From DATAXP01 sp963708675 (GTDB taxonomy: Bacteria > Planctomycetota > Planctomycetia > Pirellulales > PNKZ01), in assembly GCA_963708675.1 (NCBI GenBank), contig CAVPTO010000003.1, positions 5,456,001 through 5,520,000 on the forward strand: a stretch of 64,000 nucleotides of DNA, given 5' to 3'. The position numbers were made by a program, and so were the translations under genes. Shown piece by piece: positions 34,226 through 42,296 of this stretch; the first letter of the stretch is position 1, and every line of letters starts with the position of its first letter. A model generated the notes under the pieces. It did no database searches, was not told where the DNA came from, and saw only the letters and a program-made list of their open reading frames with translations.

Positions 34226-34396
34226 TTACTGGCTGCCGCCGAATGATTGATGCCGGCTGCGGAGGGCTTGCTCGTAAAGCTCGAACGCCCGGCGTCGAGT
34301 CGCTTCGCAATCCGGAGTGGACTGCTGCACTGCGGCCTGCTCCAGGAAGGCTTGCAGGGCACAGCTATGAAACAGGTCGTCAAGCACATCGGTCAT
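34226..34396 (-). CDS. Small hypothetical protein, end of methyltransferase operon
   Basis: 56 residues starting MTDVLDDLFHSCALQAFLEQ at 34396, overlapping the upstream gene by 17 bases. It is helical and acidic, with EATRRRAFELYEQALRSR. Position and overlap support translation. No family recognised. Confidence 0.5.
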   Translation of the reverse strand: MTDVLDDLFHSCALQAFLEQAAVQQSTPDCEATRRRAFELYEQALRSRHQSFGGSQ

Positions 34397-34610
34397 GCAA
34401 TTCTGCTTCTAGGGCACCGACCTCCGATCCGTCAACCTCGAAGGTGACGAACGAATGGTCCCATAGCTCGCCAGCGGTGCGGGGATAAACGCTAAGCTTC
34501 AGGCCGTGACCGGTTCGCTCGATCGCGATGTTGAAACGTCGACCGATCTCGACGTAGATGCGGTCTGGCAAATCGGTGGTCTGCTCGATGTTGAAATGTG
34601 TCATAGTCAT
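34380..34610 (-). CDS. Hypothetical plasmid protein, 76 residues
   Basis: Starts MTMTHFNIEQTTDLP; AAGGA precedes the pair of ATG codons, so the start is at 34610 or 34604. It contains IYVEIGRRFNIAIERTGHGL and ends SEVGALEAELHDRCA. Compact alpha/beta look. It follows the methyltransferase gene by 15 bases. Function unknown. Confidence 0.6.
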   Translation of the reverse strand: MTMTHFNIEQTTDLPDRIYVEIGRRFNIAIERTGHGLKLSVYPRTAGELWDHSFVTFEVDGSEVGALEAELHDRCA

Positions 34611-34625
34611 TCCTTTCTCAATGGG

Positions 34626-35396
34626 TTACTCGGGTTTCTCGAAGAGCATGCACACGTCGTGCAGGCCGGGGATGAAGCTGCTGCGGTAGACCTTCTTGCC
34701 GCTGCTGGCGCCGTGGCTGAAACGAATGATGTCGGTTGCGGCCTGCTTCAAGCCGCAATCATCGAGGGCGAGCCGCTTCGTGTAATAGGTGAGGGGGACG
34801 AACCCCGCGTCGCGGTCGTCGTAGTCGCCCATCAGCACAGCGAGGATGCCGCCGGGTTTCAGCACATAGGCACAGTGGGCGAGAGCCATACCGTAGCGTT
34901 CAAGGAAGGCGTCGAGCGTCGGTGCCCGCGATAAGTCGCGTGGATCGTCCGCGTACAGCTTCTGTCGCCAGTAGGGCGGATGAATCCAGACGAAGTCGAA
35001 GCTGCGTCGCTCGAAGCGTGCTGCTTCACCGAAGAACTCGGTAGGTTCGCAAAGGTCGAAGCCGCGATGGATGTCGCCCGAGGTGCAGGCGACGCCCAGC
35101 TCGTGGCACACGTCGCGGCAAGTGCCGCTGCCGGTCATCGGATCGAAGACGCATTGCGGCTTGAAGTATTGCAGCAAGTCTTTGATGAGGTTGCCGCCGC
35201 AATTGCCGGGATAGCCGCGATCGCCGTATTCGCCTGCGCGGTGGAAGTGATACAGGCTCGTCAGGTGAGGGACGGGGCTGGCATTGATCGGTGCCCGCGG
35301 CAGCTTGGCGAACACCGGGCGGTATGCCTGACGCGGCGTTGCTTGTTTCGCCTGGAATTGGCGAGCCGCCAAGAATGGATTGATGAGCCTACGCAT
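34626..35396 (-). CDS. DNA methyltransferase (plasmid type)
   Basis: 256 residues. The ATG at 35394-35396 follows AGGGAGG; longer frames upstream belong to the overlapping gene. Motif I is VFDPMTGSGTCRDV (S-adenosylmethionine binding) and motif IV is WIHPPYW, a His variant of the (D/N/S)PP(Y/W) motif, so it is an N4-cytosine or N6-adenine enzyme. YVLKPGGILAVLMGDYDDRD is the following strand/loop. No restriction partner is adjacent; plasmid solitary methyltransferases usually protect from host restriction. Confidence 0.82.
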   Translation of the reverse strand: MRRLINPFLAARQFQAKQATPRQAYRPVFAKLPRAPINASPVPHLTSLYHFHRAGEYGDRGYPGNCGGNLIKDLLQYFKPQCVFDPMTGSGTCRDVCHELGVACTSGDIHRGFDLCEPTEFFGEAARFERRSFDFVWIHPPYWRQKLYADDPRDLSRAPTLDAFLERYGMALAHCAYVLKPGGILAVLMGDYDDRDAGFVPLTYYTKRLALDDCGLKQAATDIIRFSHGASSGKKVYRSSFIPGLHDVCMLFEKPE

Positions 35397-35754
35397 GGAT
35401 GCCTCCCTGTTCAGGAGCATTGCTGTAGAGCGATTCCGCGGCAGCTTCCAGCGTATCCCATTGGATGCCGAGCGAAGCATCGTGTTGACTCGCAGCCAGT
35501 TGAAGGACCGCCCAAGCTCGGTCTTCGTCCAAGTCGGGACGAACCTGCTGCACGTCTTCGATGTTCCATATGATCGCGATCTGTCGCTGCTCTTCGGCGA
35601 GCGAAGACACATCCCATTCAATGCGACGGCTGGCAAACGCGGCGTTGAGAGCCTTCGTCAATGCTCGCGTGACACGGCGACATTGGGCAATCGCAGCCCA
35701 ATTCGCGAACTGATTTCCGGCGATTCGACCGTCAGTCCCGAATGGGTGCGCCAA
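35389..35754 (-). CDS. Hypothetical protein upstream of the methyltransferase
   Basis: Up to 121 residues; the start is uncertain because the N-terminal 40 residues overlap the coupling-protein remnant on the other strand. The conserved-looking part is RQIAIIWNIEDVQQVRPDLD, EDRAWAVLQLAASQHDASLG and WDTLEAAAESLY. I recall this WxxEDVxxVRPDLxxxxAWxVL pattern in plasmid hypothetical proteins. Its stop overlaps the methyltransferase start by 8 bases, implying coupling. Confidence 0.65.
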   Translation of the reverse strand: MAHPFGTDGRIAGNQFANWAAIAQCRRVTRALTKALNAAFASRRIEWDVSSLAEEQRQIAIIWNIEDVQQVRPDLDEDRAWAVLQLAASQHDASLGIQWDTLEAAAESLYSNAPEQGGIHA

Positions 35755-36392
35755 GGGCGCTGATCCTGCTGGACTGTCCGATCAAGCTTTACGGCGAGGT
35801 CGGAGCGTTCTTGCAGGTGCTGTGGAAGTACTGCTTTCAGCAATCGCAAGAGCGGCGGGACGTTGACGACCATACGCGACCGGTATTTCTCGTCGCCGAT
35901 GAAAGCCATCTGCTGGCGGTCGCCGCAGATCAGGTCTTTCAAACGACCGCCCGCAGCAGCCGCACCGCGGTCGTCTATGCCACCCAGTCCATTAGCAATT
36001 ACTTGGCCAGCTTCGGCGGCGAACAGGCTCAATCGCAAGTGCACAGTTTGCTGGGCAACTTGCAAACGAAGCTGTTTCATCAGCAGGCCGATACAAAAAC
36101 CAACGAATATGCGGCGGAGTTGATTGGTCGGTCGCGGCAATACCTGATGAATGCTTCAAATTCCCAACAAGCAGGTGACTGGCTCAGCGAGTTCATGGGC
36201 GGCCAGGGCGCTCAAACCAGTGCCGGCATGAGCGAATGCTTCGAGTTCGAAGTCCAGCCCAACGAATTCTCTCGGTTGAGACGAGGGGGCGCTCCGCAAT
36301 TCATCGTGGACGCGGTCGTATATCAGGGTGGGCGACGGTTCAGTAAGACCGGTCGTCCTTGGATGCAGGTATCGTTCCAGCAGCAGCTGTAG
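35742..36392 (+). pseudogene. Type IV coupling protein (TraD/TraG family) C-terminal remnant
   Basis: The 216 codons match the TraM-recognition/ATPase part of conjugative coupling proteins: ALILLDCPIKLYGEVGAFLQ, PVFLVADESHLLA (Walker B-like), AVVYATQSISNYLA and LLGNLQTKLFHQQADTKTNE. The N-terminal membrane segments and Walker A are missing, with unrelated sequence upstream, so it is truncated. It shows that this region came from a conjugative or mobilizable plasmid. Confidence 0.8.
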
Positions 36393-36474
36393 CGTTACAG
36401 TCATCTGCTGCAGTTCCCAATTTCTTGTCGTTGGCGCTCGAAATGCGCGCCGACGACGAGCAGGAGCATGACTT

Positions 36475-37056
36475 ATGGCAAGTGCTACCGAACAAGGCGG
36501 CGGTCAGGGGTTGACCACACGGGGAATGATGAACGTTCTCCTCTTGGGCTGTCGCAGCTGGGCAACCTCGCTCGAGGTCATTGTGCATCGAGCACCTGGC
36601 GAACGCTATCTCGGGTTGCAAGCCGCGGGCGTGCTCCTTCTCGTGCCTTTCTATGGACTGTTCTGGAGCGGCTACGACCTCAGCCTACTGATGGCATTCC
36701 TGCCGGTTTATTTAGTGATGTGTATCGTGGCGCGAGTGCAGATATTCCGTCGCCGTCATCGCGGCGAACGGTGCCATTCCTATTACTCGGGCTGGCCGCG
36801 GTTCTTAGGACCAAAGGCCAAGATTTCGGAAGTGCGCATGAAACGGTTCGACGAGCCCGTCATGACTTTCGCCGCTGGCTGGCTGATACGCCAAGTGGAT
36901 GCGCCGCTCGGCACCTACCTGATGATTGGCAGTGTGTGCATGTTTATCAACGTGAACATGTCGCTCGCACTGCAGCAATTTCAGACGCTCAACATGACTG
37001 ATGCGGTGATCGAACAAGAACAAATCGCATCGCGCTTTCGCGAGATGCGAGGCTAA
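36475..37056 (+). CDS. Plasmid-associated two-TM protein
   Basis: 193 residues starting MASATEQGGGQGL at 36475, 82 bases after the coupling-protein remnant. Membrane segments lie near 46-62 (LQAAGVLLLVPFYGLFW) and 68-85 (LSLLMAFLPVYLVMCIVA), plus a third hydrophobic stretch (GTYLMIGSVCMFINVNMSL). The C-terminal part is cytosolic and charged. Such proteins follow traD-like genes on planctomycete plasmids. Role unknown. Confidence 0.65.
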   Translation: MASATEQGGGQGLTTRGMMNVLLLGCRSWATSLEVIVHRAPGERYLGLQAAGVLLLVPFYGLFWSGYDLSLLMAFLPVYLVMCIVARVQIFRRRHRGERCHSYYSGWPRFLGPKAKISEVRMKRFDEPVMTFAAGWLIRQVDAPLGTYLMIGSVCMFINVNMSLALQQFQTLNMTDAVIEQEQIASRFREMRG

Positions 37057-37077
37057 CAACCAGGGAGGAATCGCGCG

Positions 37078-37377
37078 ATGGACAAGATTGGTGTCAGCCA
37101 TCCGGGAGCAATGTGGCGACAGGGACTTGGCGAACTACGCAACGCGCTCTATCCGGAGAGCAATATCGCCGCGCATACGGAGCAAGGCATCTACGGAACG
37201 CTTTCTGCCGGGGAAGTTGCAGATATTCGCCGCGAAGCAAGCGAAGAACCTCAGGTCTCGGTGATGGACGAATGGGCGCGCGCGCCAAGAGCCATGCCGA
37301 TCGAGAGCAGCGCGAGCCGGATCTTGAACCGGAGCGATAGATCATGTTTGCAACCTTTGTGTTGGTATGGGTCGTAG
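37078..37377 (+). CDS. Plasmid hypothetical protein, probably frameshifted near its end
   Basis: Starts MDKIGVSHPGAMWRQGLGEL, with GGGAGG before the ATG. Up to residue 63 (SAGEVADIRREASEEP) it looks coherent. After a GCGCGCGCGCC run at about 37275-37285 the more protein-like continuation lies in the other frame, ending KSHADREQREPDLEPER at 37340. The written frame ends in an unlikely Cys/Trp-rich tail. Either a recent frameshift or slippage at the dinucleotide run. Confidence 0.5.
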   Translation: MDKIGVSHPGAMWRQGLGELRNALYPESNIAAHTEQGIYGTLSAGEVADIRREASEEPQVSVMDEWARAPRAMPIESSASRILNRSDRSCLQPLCWYGS

Positions 37378-37403
37378 TCGCGGTAACAATTTCCAAGGAC
37401 TAA
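37344..37403 (+). CDS. Possible 19-residue hydrophobic peptide
   Basis: ATG at 37344 opens MFATFVLVWVVVAVTISKD and stops. It is a single membrane-span-like peptide between two plasmid genes. It is too short to be sure; no convincing ribosome site apart from GGAGC a few bases before. Confidence 0.25.
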   Translation: MFATFVLVWVVVAVTISKD

Positions 37404-37416
37404 CGGGAATCAAGCC

Positions 37417-37641
37417 ATGCGGTGGACGTATCTCTGTTGGCTGGTCAATCTTCCCACGCATGTCATGTGCGCAGTGATTGCTATCGAAACATTCACGCTC
37501 GTCAAGCGTTGGTCCGGTCTTGCCCGGGAATGGAGCCGAACGGCGATGCCGAAGGCATCGACATGGTGCAGGGCGGCGCTACGTCGGTGCCGCTGCAGAG
37601 TGCAAGTATTACCTAAGCAAAGGAGTGTTTGTCATGAGTAA
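37417..37641 (+). CDS. Small membrane protein, C-terminal part doubtful
   Basis: 74 residues starting MRWTYLCWLVNLPTHVMCAV. The first 40 residues form one hydrophobic segment and a charged boundary (LVKRWSGLAREWS). The rest is Arg/Cys-rich and may be out-of-frame sequence. It overlaps the DUF1232 gene start by 8 bases. Unknown family. Confidence 0.4.
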   Translation: MRWTYLCWLVNLPTHVMCAVIAIETFTLVKRWSGLAREWSRTAMPKASTWCRAALRRCRCRVQVLPKQRSVCHE

Positions 37642-37843
37642 CAAAACCAAAGCCAAGTTGATTATGGCCGCCGCGGTAGCCTACCTAATTTTTCCGTTCG
37701 ATCTAGTGCCTGATCTCTTCCTCGGTCTGGGACAACTGGATGACATGGCGGTCATGGCGGCCGCCACCAAAAAAGCGCTGGAGTTCTGGCGGACTCCCGA
37801 TCCACAAGTGATCGACGTACCACAAGAGCAACGAGCGGCGTAG
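37634..37843 (+). CDS. DUF1232 (YkvA-like) membrane protein
   Basis: 69 residues starting MSNKTKAKLIMAAAVAYLIF; GGAG lies 8 bases before the ATG. The core PFDLVPDLFLGLGQLDDMAV is the DUF1232 signature (Pro-x-Asp-Leu-x-Pro-Asp...Gly.Leu.Asp). The family is membrane-associated with no established function. A terminator follows. Confidence 0.85.
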   Translation: MSNKTKAKLIMAAAVAYLIFPFDLVPDLFLGLGQLDDMAVMAAATKKALEFWRTPDPQVIDVPQEQRAA

Positions 37844-37853
37844 CTCGTGGGTC

Positions 37854-37881
37854 GACGGGGCGTGGAAGCCCCGTCTTTTTT
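37854..37881 (+). terminator. Rho-independent terminator
   Basis: GACGGGGC and GCCCCGTC form an 8-bp stem around GTGGAA, followed by a run of T (37875-37881), 11 bases after the DUF1232 stop. Confidence 0.9.
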
Positions 37882-37898
37882 CTGCGCAGGAGTAAGTC

Positions 37899-38141
37899 AT
37901 GGCTATCGGTGAATTGCTGCCGGCCGGACCGAATGAACCCTGCCTCATCTCTGCCGACGCCGTAGCGCGGTTGCTCGATGTGTCGGTACGATCGCTCTGG
38001 CGATTGCGTAGCGCCGGCCAGGTTCCCCAGCCGGTGCGACTCGGTGGCGCGGTGCGGTGGCGGCTCGACGAAATCAAAAAATGGATCGCGGACGGTTGTC
38101 CCGCGAGGCAAGCGCGCGAAAATGATACGCGGAGGAAATAA
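37899..38141 (+). CDS. AlpA/excisionase-like DNA-binding protein
   Basis: 80 residues starting MAIGELLPAGPNEPC. Residues about 15-66 form a MerR/AlpA-type winged helix (SADAVARLLDVSVRSLWRLR then RLGGAVRWRLDEIKKWIAD). It ends 3 bases before the integrase gene, the usual place of a recombination directionality factor. It probably controls excision of the integrated element. Confidence 0.85.
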   Translation: MAIGELLPAGPNEPCLISADAVARLLDVSVRSLWRLRSAGQVPQPVRLGGAVRWRLDEIKKWIADGCPARQARENDTRRK

Positions 38142-38144
38142 CCG

Positions 38145-39509
38145 ATGGCTTCAATTTACAAGCGTCGCAAGGGCAAGAACGAACCCTACTCGATTCAGTA
38201 CCTGGATCACCGCGGCAAGCGGAAGACGGCCAAGGGTTTCACCGATAAGGGGCTGACCGAGCAGCTTGCCGGCAAGCTCGAAGCCGAGGCCCGGCTCCGC
38301 CGAACCGGTATGATCGATACCGAACAGGAGCGGCTCGCCGAGACCAAGCTTTCCGCCGTCGAAGTTCATTTGACGGCGTTCGAGGAAAGCCTAGCCGACA
38401 ATTCGCCGAAGCATGTCAGGCTGACGATGACTCGTGTGCGGCGGATCGTTGCTGGCGCGGGTTTCAAGACGTTGGCCGACATTGCCATGGAAGCTGTGCG
38501 GACCTATCTGCGGTCGCTACGTACGAGCGACGGCCTCGGGCACCGAACGTATAACCATTACATCCAGGCGATGGATTCCTTCTGCAACTGGTGCGTCTCG
38601 ACCAAGCGGTTGTTAAGCAATCCGCTCGTCGGCCTTGAGCGGCTCAATAATGCGCTCGATGTTCGTCATGCTCGGCGGTGCTTTTCGGCCGACGAAGTGT
38701 CCAGGTTCATCGAGTCTGCCCGTTCGAGCGGCGTTCTGATTCAGCGTTATTCCGGGGAACAGCGGAGACGCATTTACCTGCTCTCTTATATGACGGGATT
38801 GCGAAAGAAGGAACTAGCAAGCCTAACGCCGCGAAGCTTCGCCCTCGATGCCGTACCGCCGACGGTCACGGTTGAGGCGGCCTGCTCCAAGCATCGCCGA
38901 AAAGATGTATTGCCGTTGCATCCGGACCTGGTCGAGCTGCTGCGGGATTGGCTCAAAGGCCTGACGCCGTGTGAAAAGCTGTTTCCGCGGCTGGAGCACC
39001 GGAAGACGTGGCTCATGGTTAAAAAAGACCTGGAGCGGGCCGGCATTGCCTACGAGAACGAAGAGGGCATTGCCGACTTCCACGCGGCCGGAAGGCACAC
39101 GCATATCACCGAATTACTCCGCAATGGGGCGACGTTGCCGGAGGCCAAGGAACTGGCCCGGCATTCCGATATCAATATGACGATGCGGTACACCCATATC
39201 GGGATCGGCGACCAAGCACGCGCTGTGGCCAATCTTCCGACGCCGAAAATGAATCCGAAAACGCCCGCCACTGCGATGCCGAGTCAGGAGCACGCGCTGC
39301 ACGGGCGCTGCATTTCTGGCGTCTCTGAGCGGCAGTCGCGGTCATTGGCTGGCACTGAGCCCTCTGACCAGAAACGCCAAAACCCTTGCGTGTGCAAGGG
39401 TTTTGACGCTGCTCGTCGCCAGTTGGCAACTGGCGGCAAGATGGAGGCGGCGGGAATTGAACCCGCGTCCCGCGAAAAACACGATCAAGGTATTATCACG
39501 GTTCTCTGA
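38145..39509 (+). CDS. Tyrosine integrase of the integrated plasmid-like element
   Basis: Site-specific recombinase. A SAM-like N-terminal domain (about 60-165) precedes the catalytic domain with Arg in LLSYMTGLRKKELASL, Lys in SKHRRKDVLPLHPDL, the box FHAAGRHTHITELLRNGAT, RHSDINMTMRYTHIG with the nucleophilic Tyr. The catalytic core ends near residue 365. The last about 85 residues are encoded by a terminator-like hairpin (39379-39406) and by antisense tmRNA-3'-end sequence, so the extension is probably not functional. Confidence 0.9.
   Translation: MASIYKRRKGKNEPYSIQYLDHRGKRKTAKGFTDKGLTEQLAGKLEAEARLRRTGMIDTEQERLAETKLSAVEVHLTAFEESLADNSPKHVRLTMTRVRRIVAGAGFKTLADIAMEAVRTYLRSLRTSDGLGHRTYNHYIQAMDSFCNWCVSTKRLLSNPLVGLERLNNALDVRHARRCFSADEVSRFIESARSSGVLIQRYSGEQRRRIYLLSYMTGLRKKELASLTPRSFALDAVPPTVTVEAACSKHRRKDVLPLHPDLVELLRDWLKGLTPCEKLFPRLEHRKTWLMVKKDLERAGIAYENEEGIADFHAAGRHTHITELLRNGATLPEAKELARHSDINMTMRYTHIGIGDQARAVANLPTPKMNPKTPATAMPSQEHALHGRCISGVSERQSRSLAGTEPSDQKRQNPCVCKGFDAARRQLATGGKMEAAGIEPASREKHDQGIITVL
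39379..39406 (+). terminator. Hairpin inside the integrase C-terminal extension
   Basis: CAAAACCCTTGC and GCAAGGGTTTTG are perfectly complementary with a GTGT loop. It looks like a terminator with T residues in its second arm, but it lies within the open integrase frame. Confidence 0.6.
39442..39472 (-). other. tmRNA 3'-end sequence: candidate attachment site
   Basis: On the minus strand CGGGACGCGGGTTCAATTCC continues with CGCCGCCTCCA, the T-arm and acceptor strand of a bacterial tmRNA. Integrases commonly insert at this point of ssrA. I found no tmRNA 5' domain or tag reading frame in the next several hundred bases, so this is likely only the att-derived 3' piece. An inverted repeat (CGATCAAGGT/ACCTTGATCG, 39482-39535) follows. 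Confidence 0.65.
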
Positions 39510-39707
39510 AGAGAACAAACACAAAACCTTGATCGCGTTGTCGCCGGCCTAGCTCGTTTCACTTCAATGGGTTACGTGAACTGCACTGAGTATCGGTGCG
39601 GAGTCCAACTCTATGCCGGCACCTATATCTTCGAGTCGACACTACAAAGACGGCTGATGCGCTGCCAGAAGGCGCGTTGGTTGTGTCGCACCGGAGCACG
39701 CGGTGTC

Positions 39708-40022
39708 TCAGGTTTCAGCATGCTTTGCAGGCCGCCAAGATATGGCGATGGCGACCGGGGAGCCGCCGACCAACTCAACCCTCACCACAGCGCCGCCCGT
39801 CAGCAAGAAGACTTGCTGAAAGGCCGATGAGGCTCGGGGACTTCGCCTCCTCTTCGACCCAGACGCTGCCGACGTTTCGGCCAAGCGGCGTCGCCACTGG
39901 TAAAAGCTCGGGACCGAGATCCCTTCGCGCCGGCAGAACTCGGCGATGGAACATTCCGACCCCGCCTGACGCCGTAGCCGCTCTCGCCACACCAACGTTC
40001 GATCCCCACTCGAAACCGGCAT
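39708..40022 (-). CDS. IS66-family accessory protein (TnpA-like), remnant
   Basis: 104 residues starting MPVSSGDRTLVWRERLRRQA. The helix-turn-helix SIAEFCRREGISVPSFYQWRRRL is typical of IS66 orfA products, followed by GAVVRVELVGGSPVAIAI, a weak match to the usual C terminus. The orfB and transposase genes that should follow are absent, so this is a fragment of an IS66 element. Confidence 0.7.
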   Translation of the reverse strand: MPVSSGDRTLVWRERLRRQAGSECSIAEFCRREGISVPSFYQWRRRLAETSAASGSKRRRSPRASSAFQQVFLLTGGAVVRVELVGGSPVAIAISWRPAKHAET

Positions 40023-40249
40023 CTTCACGCCTCCAGCGAATGAGCCAATGCAGACCCTTCGCCAGAGTAGCAACCGCGTCAATCATGCCTGTGGTGTGCG
40101 CTTACGCTGAAGCTAGCGCAGATGACCCATCACGGTGAGCCGTCCATCTTCAAAGTCGGGGCGACAGAACACCGATTGAACTTTTCTTGCTGGGTTTGAA
40201 AGACTGGGCAGGTTCGGTAGCCCATTCACTGCCGAAGTCACCTTTCCAC

Positions 40250-40451
40250 GGCGCGGAAGGCGCCACACGGCACACAGCGCGTCGGTCGATGTGTCGAATG
40301 GCACGTAGTTCTCGAGCAAGTCGGTAGCTGAAACTGACATAGGCGAAAAAGGCCTCTCTTGCGCAGATGGTCGCTCCGGACCGGTTCCTCGTCGTGCCTC
40401 GTGCAACAACACGTTGCGTTCATGAGCCGAAAGCCGGATACTGCCGTCCAT
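40250..40451 (-). pseudogene. IS630-family transposase N-terminal fragment
   Basis: Begins MDGSIRLSAHERNVLLHEAR at 40451, an N-terminal pattern I associate with IS630-type enzymes, then loses frame near HDEEPVRSDHLRKRGL. A GGAGCTATTTAG end-like sequence lies upstream at about 40546 and recurs at about 42638 at the end of another IS630 fragment, in keeping with a shared terminal repeat. Inactive. Confidence 0.5.
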
Positions 40452-40663
40452 GGCTTGATCTCCAGGATTGGTTGGTGTGAGAACCCCAACCCTGGCTCAA
40501 GCCATACTTTTTTTACAAGACCAACTTCACTGTCGTCCGACTGTGGAGCTATTTAGTCCGTTCGCACCGCTATGTCGATGACTACTGATCAGTTCGGTGA
40601 AGCGGTGATAGCCGTTCGGCTGCTTTCTGCAAATGTATCGGTACTCGAATTAAGGGACGCTAA

Positions 40664-40903
40664 ATGAAAGACCAAGGAATTGTCACGGAAACCTTTCCAG
40701 AACTGGAACACTATCGATTCACTATGCTTCTGACGAAAGGAAGCAAGACGGAACGTCTATTTTCAATATTTGAACACAGGTCGAATTATAAGAAATTGCT
40801 AGCTGTCGCGGAAAAATCGCGGAAGAACGCGAAGGAAATAGAAGTGGACTACAACATCACGGAGAACAAAACTAGGTGGGTGCAAGAATCGCGATTTGTT
40901 TAG
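40664..40903 (+). CDS. Hypothetical protein, 79 residues
   Basis: Starts MKDQGIVTETFPELEHYRFT; no strong ribosome site. The base composition is more A+T-rich than its neighbours. It has a beta-like first half and a helical, Lys/Glu-rich middle (KLLAVAEKSRKNAKEIEVDY). No family recognised. It may be a recently acquired gene. Confidence 0.5.
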   Translation: MKDQGIVTETFPELEHYRFTMLLTKGSKTERLFSIFEHRSNYKKLLAVAEKSRKNAKEIEVDYNITENKTRWVQESRFV

Positions 40904-40932
40904 GGCTGTTATTTTTTCAGGCGACGAACCCA

Positions 40933-41985
40933 TTATCGTGTGGCAGCCCGACCAATAACTCCGGTGGCCTGGGATTGCGGCGTCCTGTATGGGGGCTGAT
41001 AAGTTGTGATGTCGAGAATCACCAGAGCAAAATCGGCCAACGCTTGCTCGGCTCCTGGCTTGACCCAAGCATACGTCTTTCCACAGCGGCCCACATGGCA
41101 AGCTCCTTTTGGCACATCATGCTTGACACCAACTGAAAACCAACCCGTGTGGAGCAATTGCGTATAGTCTGGGCGAAACTGGAGTAATGGCAACTCGCGA
41201 GCACGTGCTGCATCAAGGCCTGCGACAATTGCTCTATTTCTGCGCTCCTCACTAAGTTGATCTTGGGCCCACGACCTCATTACTGCGATTGCTTTTGGTT
41301 CGTTTTGGAATTTCAGCTTGCCATAGAATTTTTCGGCTTCACCCGGCGCAAAATTCCATGTTTCGCCCAATCCATCATCACGCAGATAGGCTTGTAAACG
41401 AGTGATTTTGACCGTATCTGCATCGTCGCCTTCGATCCCGGACAGTGGCTCCTCGATGCTCTTTAGACGTTCCTGTTTCTCTGCTTCGCTGAGCTTTCTT
41501 GATCCTGCGTTCGCCGCTGCAAGCTCCGGGTTTAGCACCAATGAGAGGTAGTAGTAGTGGGTCGGGTCGCCGAAGATGAATTCGTACGCGTACTTCATCA
41601 GGAGAATCTGGTCTGGATCATACGTGGGCTTGGTGTTCCACTGTTCGATATTAGTGTCGCCTCCGGTTGCGAATCCGCTGAATTTGTCGAAGACGTATTT
41701 GCTTAGGTACGCAGGCACGGTTGACGTTGCTGCGAGCAAATCAAGGTTTGAGGTGGCGTTTACATTGAGACTGTACTGCGTCGATGTCTGGCCAGTGTTC
41801 GGCACTGAGAAGTACGGCAACTTCGCTCTATCGTTTGCCAGCATCGCAATGTTATCGAGTATCTGATCGTAGTAAACATCCGTGATCGACCGGGATTGAG
41901 TAACTGTGGAGCGTTGCAGTTGCTTTACTTGGCAGCCGGAGGCAAAAACAGCTAAACACACGGCTAAGCAAGCGACATATCGCAT
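40933..41985 (-). CDS. Lipoprotein of unknown function
   Basis: 350 residues. Signal with lipobox VFASGC makes Cys18 the probable lipidated residue. The protein has long helical parts (TQSRSITDVYYDQILDNIAM), an LNPELAAANAGSRKLSEAEK segment and a C-terminal VGRCGKTYAWVKPGAEQALA, then DFALVILDI. I recall similar planctomycete lipoproteins with no assigned role. It has a GGGGATG stretch before the ATG. No operon partner. Confidence 0.75.
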   Translation of the reverse strand: MRYVACLAVCLAVFASGCQVKQLQRSTVTQSRSITDVYYDQILDNIAMLANDRAKLPYFSVPNTGQTSTQYSLNVNATSNLDLLAATSTVPAYLSKYVFDKFSGFATGGDTNIEQWNTKPTYDPDQILLMKYAYEFIFGDPTHYYYLSLVLNPELAAANAGSRKLSEAEKQERLKSIEEPLSGIEGDDADTVKITRLQAYLRDDGLGETWNFAPGEAEKFYGKLKFQNEPKAIAVMRSWAQDQLSEERRNRAIVAGLDAARARELPLLQFRPDYTQLLHTGWFSVGVKHDVPKGACHVGRCGKTYAWVKPGAEQALADFALVILDITTYQPPYRTPQSQATGVIGRAATR

Positions 41986-42296
41986 TACGCATCCCCTTCC
42001 TTCGGCGAAAGAACCACCGTCCGAACGTGGTATCGTCGGGCACCGATGTTAATCTTTGCGTGTTTTTCCGGTTGTTGCAAAAAAGGAAAGTGGGGAAACG
42101 GCCATTATTCGGCTTCGCGGCCCGTCAGGTATTGAGCATAGTGCTAGCGACGATATCGCCACCGAGTGAGTGCGGGGTTCCCGGCGAGACGCCCGCCCGT
42201 CGGGTAAGCGGGGCGAGGGGCAAGAATGCCCCGCAGCCGAAGTGGGGCAGTGCGCAGCCCGGCGCGGGTTCCTACACGTGGCATACGGGCCCATCT
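41986..42296. other. Intergenic region, no gene seen
   Basis: About 310 bases between the lipoprotein start and an IS630 remnant. It is GC-rich on the right (CCGCCCGTCGGG inverted stretches) but shows no convincing gene or RNA. Confidence 0.35.

Noticed and set aside
39442..39830. Complete tmRNA gene on the minus strand
   Set aside because: Only the 3' T-arm and acceptor strand are present; no 5' domain, no tag-peptide frame and no pairing partner were found.
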